A stretch of DNA of 64,000 nucleotides from Aphrophora alni (taxonomy: Eukaryota > Arthropoda > Insecta > Hemiptera > Aphrophoridae), in contig OY740772.1 of NCBI GenBank assembly GCA_963513935.1, positions 11,192,098 through 11,256,097 on the forward strand, in the 5' to 3' direction. A model generated the notes under the pieces. That model worked only from the letters and a program-made list of their open reading frames with translations, did not search any database and was not told where the DNA came from. Positions 22,457-32,790 of this stretch are shown here, in pieces (within the stretch, counting starts at the first letter, position 1; each line of letters starts with the position of its first letter). A program made the translations under genes and the position numbers.

Positions 22457-22919
22457 CTAGATTTTCATCATCCGCACCATTCGATCTGGTTGAAGTTTCC
22501 CTAATGGTTTTGGTACCCAGAATAACACTTTCATTGTTCTGAGCATAACCCTAGCCAAATCCACCTTCAACTTTAATCCCTCTTCCACCACCTTTCTAAT
22601 GTTAGGGGCCTTATCTTTCAGCCACTTCTTAGCTGACTCATTTATGGATGTGATAAGGAGAGCTCCTTTCTCTAGAAAAGAATTGTGGAATTTGGGTCCT
22701 GTATCTTTCTCCTCAAAGGATAATACTTTCTCAATAACTATATCCTGGATTGCATCCGCTTGCTTTTCAGTTACATTCTCCGGAAAGTTCAGTGGTACCT
22801 TGAAACCTTTCAGGACATCACTGTTTGGCAAGGCACTGACCAACAGTTCATTCTCTTGTCTAGTATGCCATCATAGCAAGATCTCTTATGCTGGAAGAGG
22901 CTACATTGAAATTAAATAA
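22457..22919 (-). pseudogene. LINE ORF1 remnant (DUF4780-like)
   Basis: A 128-codon frame ends at 22457 and stays open upstream with one break to about 22880 (TRQENELLVSALPNSDVLKG). Key blocks are NVTEKQADAIQDIV, GPKFHNSFLEKGALLIT, SAKKWLKD and KVLFWVPKPLGKLQPD. This order (LT..QA..IQ, GP.F....GAL..TC, ..WL, V..WVP.P) is that of the DUF4780-type domain found in ORF1 proteins of insect non-LTR retrotransposons, which bind element RNA. It lies upstream of the RT/RNase H fragments on the same strand, so it is probably ORF1 of the same LINE. A stop and a missing N-terminus make it inactive. Confidence 0.6.
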
Positions 22920-24298
22920 TGGCAATTTCTGCCATGGTTGTACGGAACAAGGTGAACAAAACAATCCTACGTGTATTTGTTTGTATCAATGTCTGCAATT
23001 TTTTTTTTCTTAACCTATACAGACATTGTAATCTGGCAACAATAATTATAAATTTTGAAAAATAGTGAATTTTGTGGTTTAGTATAATAAGTTTTTTATG
23101 TTATTTAATGTTTCATTAATGTGTGTGTGAGTATTTAACTCTAAGTATACATAAACACAGTAACTAATTTTAAAAAGAAGTTATTGTTAAATTTAAAATG
23201 CAGCAGAATGTTTCATTTTTGGTTTGGTAAATGGTTTACAATATGTTTTAATAGTTTGATACTCTGCTTGAGTCCTGAATTCGAATAAAATTTTTATTAT
23301 TATTATTGACTCATTAACAAATGTAATAGAAAACCAACTAAGCCTTTTAAAATAAAACCAATCATCAAGAAGCAGAAACATAAAATGGGGGGGATCATAA
23401 ATTGCTAATAAAATTTAACTAACAAAATTTTAAAAGACAAAAATGTTAACAAGCTTGTTTCAATTATAATGTTATTTCAAGAGTTTGTAAAAAAAGTCTA
23501 GGTACCTGCTAAATACTGAATAAATAAATCTACACACAAAGTTGCAGTTCACACTAACGACACTAGGTTGCAGTACCCATCAAGAATATAGTGAGTAAGA
23601 ATCTTACACTGTTGGGAAGATCAGATGTCTGTCTCCCTTTCTCTTGTGAAGATTTTTCCACCTCTCCTACGAAATTTAAAAAATATACATATTATATAAT
23701 AATATCTATGACTAAAAAAAGACATCAAGTTGGTGCTACCTTTTTAGGAGGAATTTTTAATTATGATAGCTTTATCCCAGTTTTGGTATCTACCTCTGCT
23801 AGTCTGCTAGTTAAAATAAAAATGAGAATAGGCTTATTTATCTGAACTATCTGTCATACCTTCTTTATACATGATATAAAAATAATACTGTTGTCAATAA
23901 AATGAGCATGTGCTTCCTCATGATATTTGAATGAAATCAAACTTAAACTGCTATTACTAAAATTATTACAACTCATTTTAATGTTATTTTAACTTTTTTC
24001 TTATCATACAGTGGTATCATTGAAGAAAATTCCACTGCAAATTCTAGAAAAGTTATTGTTAAAACTACTTTTACAGTAAACAAAATAGTAAATAAGCACA
24101 TTATTTTCTAAATTTACATGAAAATAATTAATTGTTTAAATTTAGTTTGAGGCATATGTAGCAAATAAAAAATTTAAAAAATGCAATTTACTGCACTTAC
24201 ATATAACAGTAAACACCAATATTCTTAAATATACAAAATGTAAATTTCTCATTGAATAACATTATATATTTAAATCATAATACATACAGCTCGTGACT
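22920..24298. other. AT-rich sequence, no supported feature
   Basis: About 1.4 kb with only chance frames (62 codons at 23193-23381, 84 codons at 23591-23845). No motif, array or element end was seen. Confidence 0.5.
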
Positions 24299-24590
24299 AT
24301 GGTTTGACAGGGTTCTAACTGCAAGTTACTACATTTTGAGAAAAACGCGTTTGAAGTTTTATTAGGCTGTAGCAGGTTTATTTATAATCTTACCATTGTA
24401 ATTTTTTTTACACTATGATATACTGCCTAGGAGCTTTATATATCCAAAACTTGAGGGAAAACGAGTCATTAGATTTTTAATTTTTAACAATCGGTTAATT
24501 GCAGTTAGAACCTTGTCCTACTGAAACGATCATTTTCAGTGGGACATAGTTGTAACTGCACTTAGAACTTTGTCAAACCAAAATTGTTAC
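24299..24590. repeat. Terminal/sub-terminal repeats of the DUF7869-type transposon
   Basis: 'tggtttgacagggttctaac' at about 24299 is repeated inverted near 24590 ('tagaactttgtcaaacca'), and a third related site 'gcagttagaaccttgtcc' lies at about 24502. These sit just 3' of the minus-strand DUF7869-like gene and may be its right terminal and sub-terminal repeats. The matching far end was not found. Confidence 0.5.
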
Positions 24591-24654
24591 TTAAACATAT
24601 AGAGCTTAGAATGACAAAAATGTAACTGCAAAGAAGTATGTTACTTAATCAACT

Positions 24655-25310
24655 CTTTAATTTAATTTAAACTCTTCTTTGCAGTGGCGTGAATACAAAG
24701 GATTCTTTAATGTCTTTTTTCTTTAAATCAGGGAATTCCACACAATTCTTTTGTTGTTTTGGTCTGATGTCAAAAACAGACAGACTGTGTCTGGATGATG
24801 AAACTGTCTTCTCTCTTCTTACAGATTCTTTAAATTTTATGTTTGCTGCAACACAGTGGTAAATACTTGAGTGAAATTTAAGTAAGCCACTTGAGTGAAG
24901 GGAATGAACTTGTAATTTAGGAGTTTTGATGTTGCTCCAAAATCTTTATAGTCACTTGCCTTCATCTGCATTACCCGATATGGGTTGTGACGATCTACAC
25001 CTTTTAATATTCTCACAAGACCCAAAGGAGAGAAGAATTCATTCAGTCTTGTTCATTGCTTTTTCAATTGAGCTATGAACATGGTCCACTTCCTGAACAC
25101 CGGAATGTCCAGGAAGAGAATATTTCATTGAAACAGAATTTATGTTGGGATTTTCTCTCAAACAGTCCAAAACTGCATTTGATATATGCGAATTGTGGTT
25201 TTGTGGAACACAGGAATCGGACCTGGTAATTACTTCCGTAACCTCATTATCTTCAACCACTGCATCCAGTATTCTCCTGACCACACTTGCTTTTTATCCT
25301 GAAGTTACTA
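24655..25310 (-). pseudogene. DUF7869-like transposon protein, broken
   Basis: Three minus-strand frames make one protein order. 25284-25039: ILDAVVEDNEV, RSDSCVPQNHNSHISNAVLD and KYSLPGHSGVQEVDHVHSSI. Then, after a frameshift in 'gactgaatgaattc', FSPLGLVRILK, NPYRVMQMKASDYKDF and KFIPFTQV (25025-24837). After another shift, KFKESVRREK and FPDLKKKDI (about 24830-24670). The SDSC..QN..., (P)GHS..EVD..HS.IE and P......I.MK..D...F blocks are those of the DUF7869 domain, an RNase H-fold region of eukaryotic mobile-element proteins. At least two frameshifts disable it. Confidence 0.6.
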
Positions 25311-26271
25311 TTAGAAATACTTACGCTAACCAAAATTATTAAAGTTCTAACTATCGATATTGAACGGACATACTGAGTTTCAGAATAACAATACAAATCA
25401 ACTAAACTGCCATTCACAATACATCAAAGAACAGTCTAATGATCTCAAATAATCGGTTGCATGTTGTTTATTTGGCGCTACCACTACTATTACAGGTGAT
25501 AGTCAATGAAAGTATGTGGAAACATTCTATATTTAATTAATCAACATAAATAACTGATATTTTTCTAATTTTGAGACATTTGTAAAAAAATAATTTCAAC
25601 ATCTGCTTTGAGTTAAATAATCCAAAAGTTTTGAAAGAAAAATGTAATTTATAATGTTTTTGTCGCCAATCCAAATATTGATTAATTTATAATTAATTAT
25701 AGGACCTACCAGCTTCAATATTCCTATTTTTTGCATTCAACTATGCCATTTTGTCTATTCTTCAATTCTCAAATACTGGGTTATACATTACAGTACAATA
25801 CTCAAATACATTAGTACATAAAGTGTTAAATTAAATGTTTTGTGTTAGTAATGTACAGTAAATGTTTATAAATATGACAAAGAATTTTATCTTGCCCAGT
25901 ACGGTACTTAAGAATAGCAGAAAAACCAAAATGGCCTTCGTTAGAAGGAAAAATAGGAAATTTGAAAACAATATGTCCTATAATTTATTGAAAATCTAAT
26001 TAGATTTCAAAAAGTCTTGATTTCAAAAGTGATCCTTGTTATTACAAAATCTAAACATAATAGGCTATGTGCCCTATTAAACACTAACCTAATTACATTT
26101 ATTATAACATAGGTTTTGATAGCCTATTTGTAACCTTCTTTCTTTATTTCATGTCGTGAAACATGTAGGGCAACACTTTTAATGTCTGTTTCAACTTTTT
26201 ATAAGCTACACTGTGACACAGATAGTGGAGGAGTAAACATAACTTAACTTTAAAAAACTTTACTTGGTGGT
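25311..26271. other. AT-rich sequence, no supported feature
   Basis: No ORF above chance, array or element was recognised. Confidence 0.5.
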
Positions 26272-27316
26272 TTAACCCTATAACACTAGCGTACGTAATT
26301 GTGACGTGTGGTGACAACATTTTGTTTCATCCCCGCCCTCCCCTCCATACCAGCCCAAAGCCTGAGCAGCAGTGCTTTCAGCAGCCAGTTATCCTTGAGA
26401 CGGTGTGGTTGTAGTAGTAGTTTGCTTTCGTTCAGTCTCGACTTTTTCGGTTATTCTTTTTACGGCACGTAAACTTTACGTAGTGCTAGTAGTCAAAGAA
26501 AACTTTAACACGTTATTTTGGCGTGTCGCTAGTAGTTAGGTACTGTGTGTAACACTTAAAATTTGACAACAAAACTACCAGGGGACAGCGGAAAATTGAC
26601 AATAAGCTGGAGGCTATATCAGAAATATGGAATGTGTTTGTGGAAAATTGTAAGACACATAATAAACCAAGCTTATGGGAACAATTGATGAACAAATGGT
26701 TGGGTTTAGGGGGAAATGTCCATTCCGTATGTACATTCCGAATAAACAAAACAAGTACGGAATCAAAATCATCATGATGTGTGACAATAGCACCAAGTAT
26801 ATGCTAAATGCTCTTCCTTACTTAGGAAAGGGAACAATTCCTGCACAAAAACCTGCAGCCGATTTTTTTCGTTGAAAAATTAGTTGGTGGAACAATTTCA
26901 GGTAGTAACCGCAATGTGACCATGGATAATTGGTTCACGAGTGTGCCATTATCAGAACATCTTCTAAATGAATGTCACCTGACAACTGTTGGCACAATAA
27001 AGAAGAACAAGAGGTACCTACCAAAAGACTTAACAGACCAAAAGTACAAAAATGATCAAGTAAGCAGTAGCATGTTCTTATTTCACGAAGATCTAACTGT
27101 TGTCTCTTACAAAGCCAAAAGAAACAAACTTGTAACCTTATTGTCAACAATAGTTTTATACAGGCATTTGGTAAAGTAACATATTATTCGTTTTTATAAA
27201 TACTTCATTAGTGCAATGTAAAATAATTGCTTGTTAAAAAAAAAAAAAAAAACACGTACAATTTACGTACTCTAGTAATAACAGTCTACTACAACACGCT
27301 AGTGTTCTAGGGTTAA
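26272..27316 (+). mobile_element. Internally deleted piggyBac element with intact ends
   Basis: TTAA duplications at 26272-26275 and 27313-27316 flank a 1037-bp element. Its ends are near-perfect inverted repeats: CCCTATAACACTAGCGT on the left and, reverse complemented, CCCTAGAACACTAGCGT on the right (one mismatch in 17). Sub-terminal 'gtacgtaa' and 'ttacgtac' are also mirrored. It encloses a middle piece of transposase and an A17 tract at about 27235. It is a different piggyBac lineage from the 16052-18580 element, judging by both ends and protein. Possibly mobile in trans if a partner exists. Confidence 0.9.
26590..27178 (+). pseudogene. piggyBac transposase fragment (PGBD4-like)
   Basis: Fragments in three frames read NKLEAISEIWNVFVENC (26600-26650), then GTIDEQMVGFRGKCPFRMYI (26678-26737) with the first catalytic Asp in IDEQ, KYGIKIIMMCD, and after a shift SGSNRNVTMDNWFTSVPL (26903-26956) with the second Asp in MDNWFTS. 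HLTTVGTIKKNKRYLP, SSSMFLFHEDLTVVSYKAKR and NKLVTLLST follow to 27176. The third catalytic Asp region and the Cys-rich tail are missing, deleted between this point and the right terminal repeat. The N-terminal domain is also gone. Cannot be catalytically active. Confidence 0.88.
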
Positions 27317-27462
27317 CAGTCCTGAAGGCCTAAACCTACTATATGAATTATCTGGGGGATAATTTGTGTTTAGCACATCAAATTCCCATCACAATATTCC
27401 GGCATTCTCAATCAGAGTTCGGTACTAATAGCTTTCAACTTTAATTGTTATGCTGGTTCAGT

Positions 27463-27525
27463 GCCCTGGAGAATTGATCCCAGAACCTCTCACTTTTGAA
27501 GCAAGAGCATTAACAACTAAACTAG
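27463..27525 (-). mobile_element. tRNA-like SINE head fragment, second copy
   Basis: The minus strand reads 'ctagtttagttgttaatgc', then 'ggttctgggatcaattctc', an A-box/B-box-like layout. It is related to the 1384-1438 segment, which shares 'gcttcaca/gcttcaaa' and 'ttctggg(t/a)tcaat'. Not a functional tRNA. Confidence 0.4.
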
Positions 27526-29975
27526 TTTTTGAATCACCTATCACTCTACCTGACAAAATTTCAGTGATTTGTGAACTGAAGTTACAAATAAAATTTCTTG
27601 AATGGATTTTTGTCAAGGAATAATCCATCTCAGATCTACAGGGGAGAATAGTATAGCAGGAGAAGGCATGCATAAAACCATTATAGTCTTCATTGTTGTA
27701 TTAGTATGGGCTGGTTTAATCCAATCAACTATCTACCAAGAGACAATAATATCTTCTTAATAATGGTAATGCAGATCATGAGGAGAATGAGGTTATTGAA
27801 GGCATCCACAAGTTGGTGCGAAGTGACAAATGGTTCGGCAGGAAGAAAAAGAAGTAGCTTTATATTTCTTGTAATCTCTAAAGTACCCTTCCTTACATCG
27901 TATATGAAGGAATGGCCATACTTTATCTCGTAGGGACACTTCAGACAGTAGCCATACTGAAGGACCACCCAATACATCAAATCCTTCATGATCTGTAGTT
28001 AGAGTGTTCCTAACAACAGTGTTTTTCTTTTAACATTTTAAATTTCGCTCTTAGTATTCTATTTATTTTACTGTTCATTTCACAATCATTGCTTTAACTA
28101 TGAATGGCATCACTCTAACTAACAATTTAAGGTGCGGTTCAACTAGGAGGATGCTCTAATTGTGAGCTAACCCTGTATGCTTTGTCCTTAGTAGTTTTCA
28201 TTGTCATTATTCTTGCAGGTATTAAGTAACAAAATCATAGAAAAACCTGTACAACTTGGCATAAGGAACTCCAGAGTCCTTTTTGTATGCAGTAGAGACT
28301 AACCTGCATATACATTATTTAACAGAGGTAGCTCGCTTATGTTGAACATCACAATACCTGCAATGGCTGGACAATTGCTGATTAGCCTGGCTGAAAAAAA
28401 GGAGAAGACAACAATAATTATATATAAAGCCCAGAAACATGTGTACATAAGAATTTTAGACGTAAAATTGGCATTTAGTTGATCAGTAACAGAGTAAATA
28501 GAACAATATTTATCTTGTACAATAATTATATCATATTTTTCAATTCTAAATACACCAGAGAAAATATTCTCTCAAGCAAGACGTAAATCAGATAGTTGAA
28601 AATAACATATTTTTGACTGCTTTTGTTAAAAGGCAATAAAAAAATCATAATGTAGACATTGCATGTACTGTACCAAGACAGTGGAAAGGAGTAGGTGGAT
28701 AAACAAAAGAACAGAATATTATTTGTATAAAGAAAGTTCGATAATTATAATAAATTCTATATAAAATAGAAGAGGTCAATTTTTTCTTCAAAAATAAATG
28801 GTATACAAATATTACACAAACTTTCTCACACACTAATATATCATTCTAGTCCAAAACTTACATATAAGACCAAAACTAAAAATTATGATTTTCTTAAAAC
28901 TGGCTCCAACATTTTATATCAAATTTTCTTCAATCTCGGCTAAAGGGGTGAAAATAAAACATGTTGGTGGAATAAAACAATTGTTTCAAGATTTATTGGC
29001 TAAAAGAGTAAAATTCAAATATTTCAAAATTGGAACAAGTTATTTTGATAAAGATTTATAAATCAAACAATATGTCAAATCGTTAGTAAAAGAAAGGTAT
29101 GGTTTGTCAGTAGTTTGGAAAAATCCTTTATTAACTCGACAGCATTAGAGTTGATTTTGAGAGGTTTTCACCTTCAAACAAGAAGTGCAAACACATTTTT
29201 AATCAATTGAGTCATGTGGACTGCAGACCCATTTGACATACACAGACATTATTTATTTTTTGAATTCAGGGTACCACAAAACATATATTCACGTAAAATT
29301 ATAGATAGATTTTTTTTATTTTTATTTATTTTTTTTTTCATTCATTACATAACTTTCATTATAATATATACTACGAATATGCAAGAAAGTAAATATTGAC
29401 ATTATTTTCAAAATTAGCGCCAACTTGAATCCGTACATAATCGATTGGTAGGCTACATTTCGTTAAAAACTAACTTGCATTGTAGTCAATATTACTGTAT
29501 TATAAACCAGAAGCAACTCATGTATGAGTTTTTTAATAATTAATGTTACCTGAACATAATAATGGTTATATAAGCCATATGATAAAATATTTCAAAACAA
29601 AAAATTGTGCTATATTGTATGTGTATAACAATTGTTATATATAATCATATTAATTTAGATGTAAATGCCATTACTCAACATTTTAAATATTTATAATAAC
29701 CATTAGTGGCACAGAATATTTTAATAAAAGAATTATAGTCGTCCAAATTAAAAAATATATATATAATATCAATTTATATACTACTGTACATATTTATAGT
29801 TACATCACGAGTCTCTTAAACACAAGGAAGTCTTCCAAAATTTGCGCCATGACAAATTATGAATTACGTGATAAAACCTTATCAATCGAAGTGGCGGTGA
29901 CAAAAAAGTGGTATTAAACTGACTCGTTTAGGGATGAAAACTTATTTGTTGACGTTTATTAATCTTATTTTGCAG
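27526..29975. other. Intergenic/upstream sequence, nothing assigned
   Basis: AT-rich. Overlapping frames at 27706-27989 (75 codons +, 86 codons -) show no family motif that I trust. The last part, 29850-29975, would be the proximal upstream region or a 5' UTR intron of slingshot. It ends in an acceptor-like 'attaatcttattttgcag' at 29975. Confidence 0.45.
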
Positions 29976-30057
29976 GTGTTTTATTTTAAATAATGTTTCT
30001 TAATAAACTTCAGTTAAGTGTGTACTTAGTTCAAATGTATTTATAGTGAAAAAGGCG

Positions 30058-30114
30058 ATGGCCTTAGTGACTGTGCAGAGATCTCCAAGCATAGGAAATT
30101 CTCCTGAAAGTTCT
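30058..30114 (+). CDS. ssh: Slingshot cofilin phosphatase, first coding exon
   Basis: ATG at 30058 (context GGCGATGG) encodes MALVTVQRSPSIGNSPESS and runs straight into a canonical donor, TCT/GTAAGTG, at 30115, phase 0. Slingshot phosphatases from flies to mammals begin MALVT(V/L)QRSP(S/T), followed by a Ser-rich stretch, so the match covers the N-terminus itself. Slingshot dephosphorylates ADF/cofilin at the N-terminal phosphoserine and so promotes actin filament turnover; the catalytic and SSH-N domains lie in later exons, none of which I could find downstream in the window. An acceptor-like tract ends at 29975, so the exon may begin there (29976-30114) with an upstream non-coding exon; otherwise it is the transcript's first exon. 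Only 19 codons are visible. Confidence 0.75.
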
Positions 30115-31109
30115 GTAAGTGTTTTCAATATTTATATTTTTAGGAATAATTTTTATTCCTTATTTTTAAATGTATGAATGATTTTTACATTGTTCTTATT
30201 AAGAGTATAGTTTAATTAAAATACATGTTCTTTCATGACCTACCTGTTGCTTCCTAAAGAAAATATAGGGCTAACTCAAGATTCATGTCCACTGTACTGA
30301 CTTAAATTTGATGGTAAATTTCATGTAAGATATTCGTTTATTAGGATAGGTCTTATACATTTTAAAATAATTAGATCTTCACTAGAGTAGGTGGGAATAT
30401 AATGTTTATATGACCACTAAGATACTTTAAATTCTTGTGTTCCAGCAGAATTTTTTAAAAAAGTTAAGCCTATGTACCAAATTTGAGGTAAACAGTCAAG
30501 TATATATGCTGGGCTTATGCAGTAAATCGGTTCAAAGAACTTTACCCAATTATAAATAGGCTACGCGTATACTGCATATTATGTAACCTTTAGTTTGGAT
30601 TAGGCTATCTTAATCTGATTAAGGTTAAGTTTAGATATATCTATGCTTCCTTCCATTAAATTAATGATATTTCAGATTTGTGAGAGTTTCTGGAGTGTAA
30701 CCATAAAGTATAGTTTTTGTTTAAATCTATAATATCCATAGATCAACATTACCAGAGCATTCTTTTCAGCCCCAAAGATTGGCGTATGGTATGGGTGTTC
30801 AAGTTTAAAATCACTTTTCATAAAGTGACCTTTACGAAATTAATAAACAATGACACATTATCAGAAATTTAGCTGATCATTTGAGAAAAGAGCTTTATTC
30901 ATTAGTTTGATATCTAGAGTAGGTTGGGTTAAATAAGGTTTAGAGGTAAATATGCATTGTACCATACATTATGTTTAATATTTGTGTAGGCCTACCTTCT
31001 AATGTACAATTTACATCTTATTTATACAAACACCATTTTCAATATACTAAATATATTATTTATGTTAGAAAATAACAAATATGCAAGTATGGATTGTGCT
31101 TTGTTGTCG
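30115..31109 (+). other. Probable slingshot intron 1, proximal part
   Basis: Starts with the GTAAGTG donor. AT-rich, no feature. If no exon has been missed, the intron extends to the window end (over 33 kb) and contains all the transposon remnants and arrays to the right. Confidence 0.5.
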
Positions 31110-31690
31110 TTAATGTAGGCTTCCGCTTGTATTTACATTGCCCAATACATCGAGAATGAAGTTTCGTATAACATGCCTCCTAGATACATTCTTTGACTGT
31201 GGAATAATATTCAGTAAGTTTGTTAAAACAAAATATAATTTAAAATCATTAGGTCCACTAATAATACCACTGCCATCATGCACAACCTTACAGGCATCCC
31301 CAAATCTCATGTGAAACATTTTTTCCAAATTTACATTTCATCCCAATTTGTCATCAATTTAAATATTCTTCCATTAACTTCCTCATTATATGTTCTGTGT
31401 CTTCCTGCTCCTGAACTACCACCACCTGATCATCTGCAAACAATAAATAGTATGTAGGCTATACAGTTTTTGCACCAATAGGCACTCACAGTCCGGAGCA
31501 TTTTTTCTGCCATGTTTCTAGGGAATTTTTTATAGATAAATTTTAAATAATATGTGAGACATGCTACAACCTTGTCGCAAACCATTTGTGTTCAAAATAC
31601 CATCCACAAAAAACCTTTAACGTAGCATCATTCTACAAATTCCTTATAGCAGTTACAACTCTCTCATTAACCATTTGTTTTTATTCAACA
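31110..31690 (-). pseudogene. LINE reverse transcriptase fragment (second type)
   Basis: The minus strand at about 31580-31430 reads NGLRQGC(S)MSHILFKIYL, matching (K)G.RQGCPLSP.LFNIYL, then TWQKKCSG, VPIG and YYLLFADDQVVVVQEQED with an intact FADD catalytic pair. It continues as EHIMRKLMEEY and later decayed sequence (a 72-codon frame at 31328-31110). It matches the 'FADDQVV.AQ' class of insect LINE RTs, distinct from the Jockey-type LINE at 15.8-22.9 kb. There are frameshifts before FADD and stops after LMEEY. Both ends are truncated. It lies antisense in the putative slingshot intron. Confidence 0.8.
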
Positions 31691-32194
31691 TTACTTTTTT
31701 TAAAACAACTCTATAGTTTTTAGTAGACCTACAATATAGATACACTTTTGTACTTTTTGCTGCAGTACATAATAGATCATAAATAGGCCTACCATTTCAT
31801 TAAATTTACATAGTAGGCCTAGGCCTACTAATTAATTTCAGATCCATGACCATTTCGCTAACTATTCTATATCGACAACTATAAATTTGTTGTTTTTTAT
31901 GTTTTCATAAAAAAGTGTGTGTACGCAAATGTATAGACTCCATAAGTTGCTAAACAAATTTGGGTCATACTTTAGAAAGCTTCACAACTCTGAATTTATT
32001 ATCAATTCTATATTATTATTCGTGTTTTTTATAATGGCAATACTGATTAAACCCTGTAGTTGGGAACTCTGTTTTTTCCCTTCCAACTTTTATCTTCATG
32101 TATCAACCCATGCAAAAGACAAATAAGCCATAAAAAAGTCACAACTTACTTGTTGTCAACAAGCCACTGAGGAGACTTGTAGATAAATATTATA
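31691..32194. other. AT-rich sequence, no supported feature
   Basis: Nothing recognised; includes 'taggcctaggcctacta' words near 31815. Confidence 0.45.
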
Positions 32195-32790
32195 TATTAA
32201 AAAGTCTAAACTCACTTTGCTTGTGTTCTAATGTCTCGGTCATAATATAGCTCAAAGCTTTACATATTATGTGAAAGATTCTCCAATCGTTACCCTCATG
32301 TCGGTGCCTCGTTCCTGCCGAATCTTGTAACTTTACGAATAGCACATTTTCCCGGAAGGTCAATCTTTGAAATTAGAGTACATTTTTTTACAATAACTTT
32401 ACTATTTCCCACACTGTATAAGGGGTAGGATTGGTACAATTACATGCAGAATTTAAAATATGAAAATTTCTATATAATTTAGTGATAAATTGAGTGAAAC
32501 ACAAGTGTAGGCTACACATTTTTTTTTTTTTAAATGGCTGCCATTTTCACATTCAATTTGATTTTTTCCGAGTTTCAATCGAGTTTTATACTAGGCTATA
32601 GCACACTATAGTCCTCTGTACAAAATTTCATGTTACTATCTTTTAATTTTTGTGGCCATTAGAATCATGACAATGATTCCTACAGACAATGTTAACAACG
32701 ACTGATGGAAGGCATGTCGAAAATCACTTTTTTGGTTCCCGGAGGCAGTGAAATGTGAAGTTCAAAAAAAAAATGGAGGTCAAAATTCTA
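32195..32790 (+). repeat. Dispersed repeat family C, copy 1 (about 600 bp)
   Basis: Order of words: 'aaactcactttgcttgtgtt', 'gttaccctcatgtcg', 'cttgtaactttacgaata', 'attacatgcagaatt', 'atggctgccattttc', 'agcacactatagtcc', 'tttcatgttactatctt', 'ttgtggcc'. The same order appears at 51283-51900, and the distal part at 60195-60430. No coding capacity. Confidence 0.75.

Noticed and set aside
22599..22919. 106-codon + ORF
   Set aside because: Shadow of the minus-strand LINE ORF1 remnant, which has the recognisable motifs.
1384..27525. Functional tRNA genes at 1384-1438 and 27463-27525
   Set aside because: Box B is near consensus, but acceptor and anticodon stems do not pair and lengths are short; tRNA-derived SINE heads fit better.
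27706..27989. Overlapping 75- and 86-codon ORFs resembling a transposase (GYCLKC word)
   Set aside because: A single short piggyBac-like word without the catalytic blocks in correct order; not enough to call.
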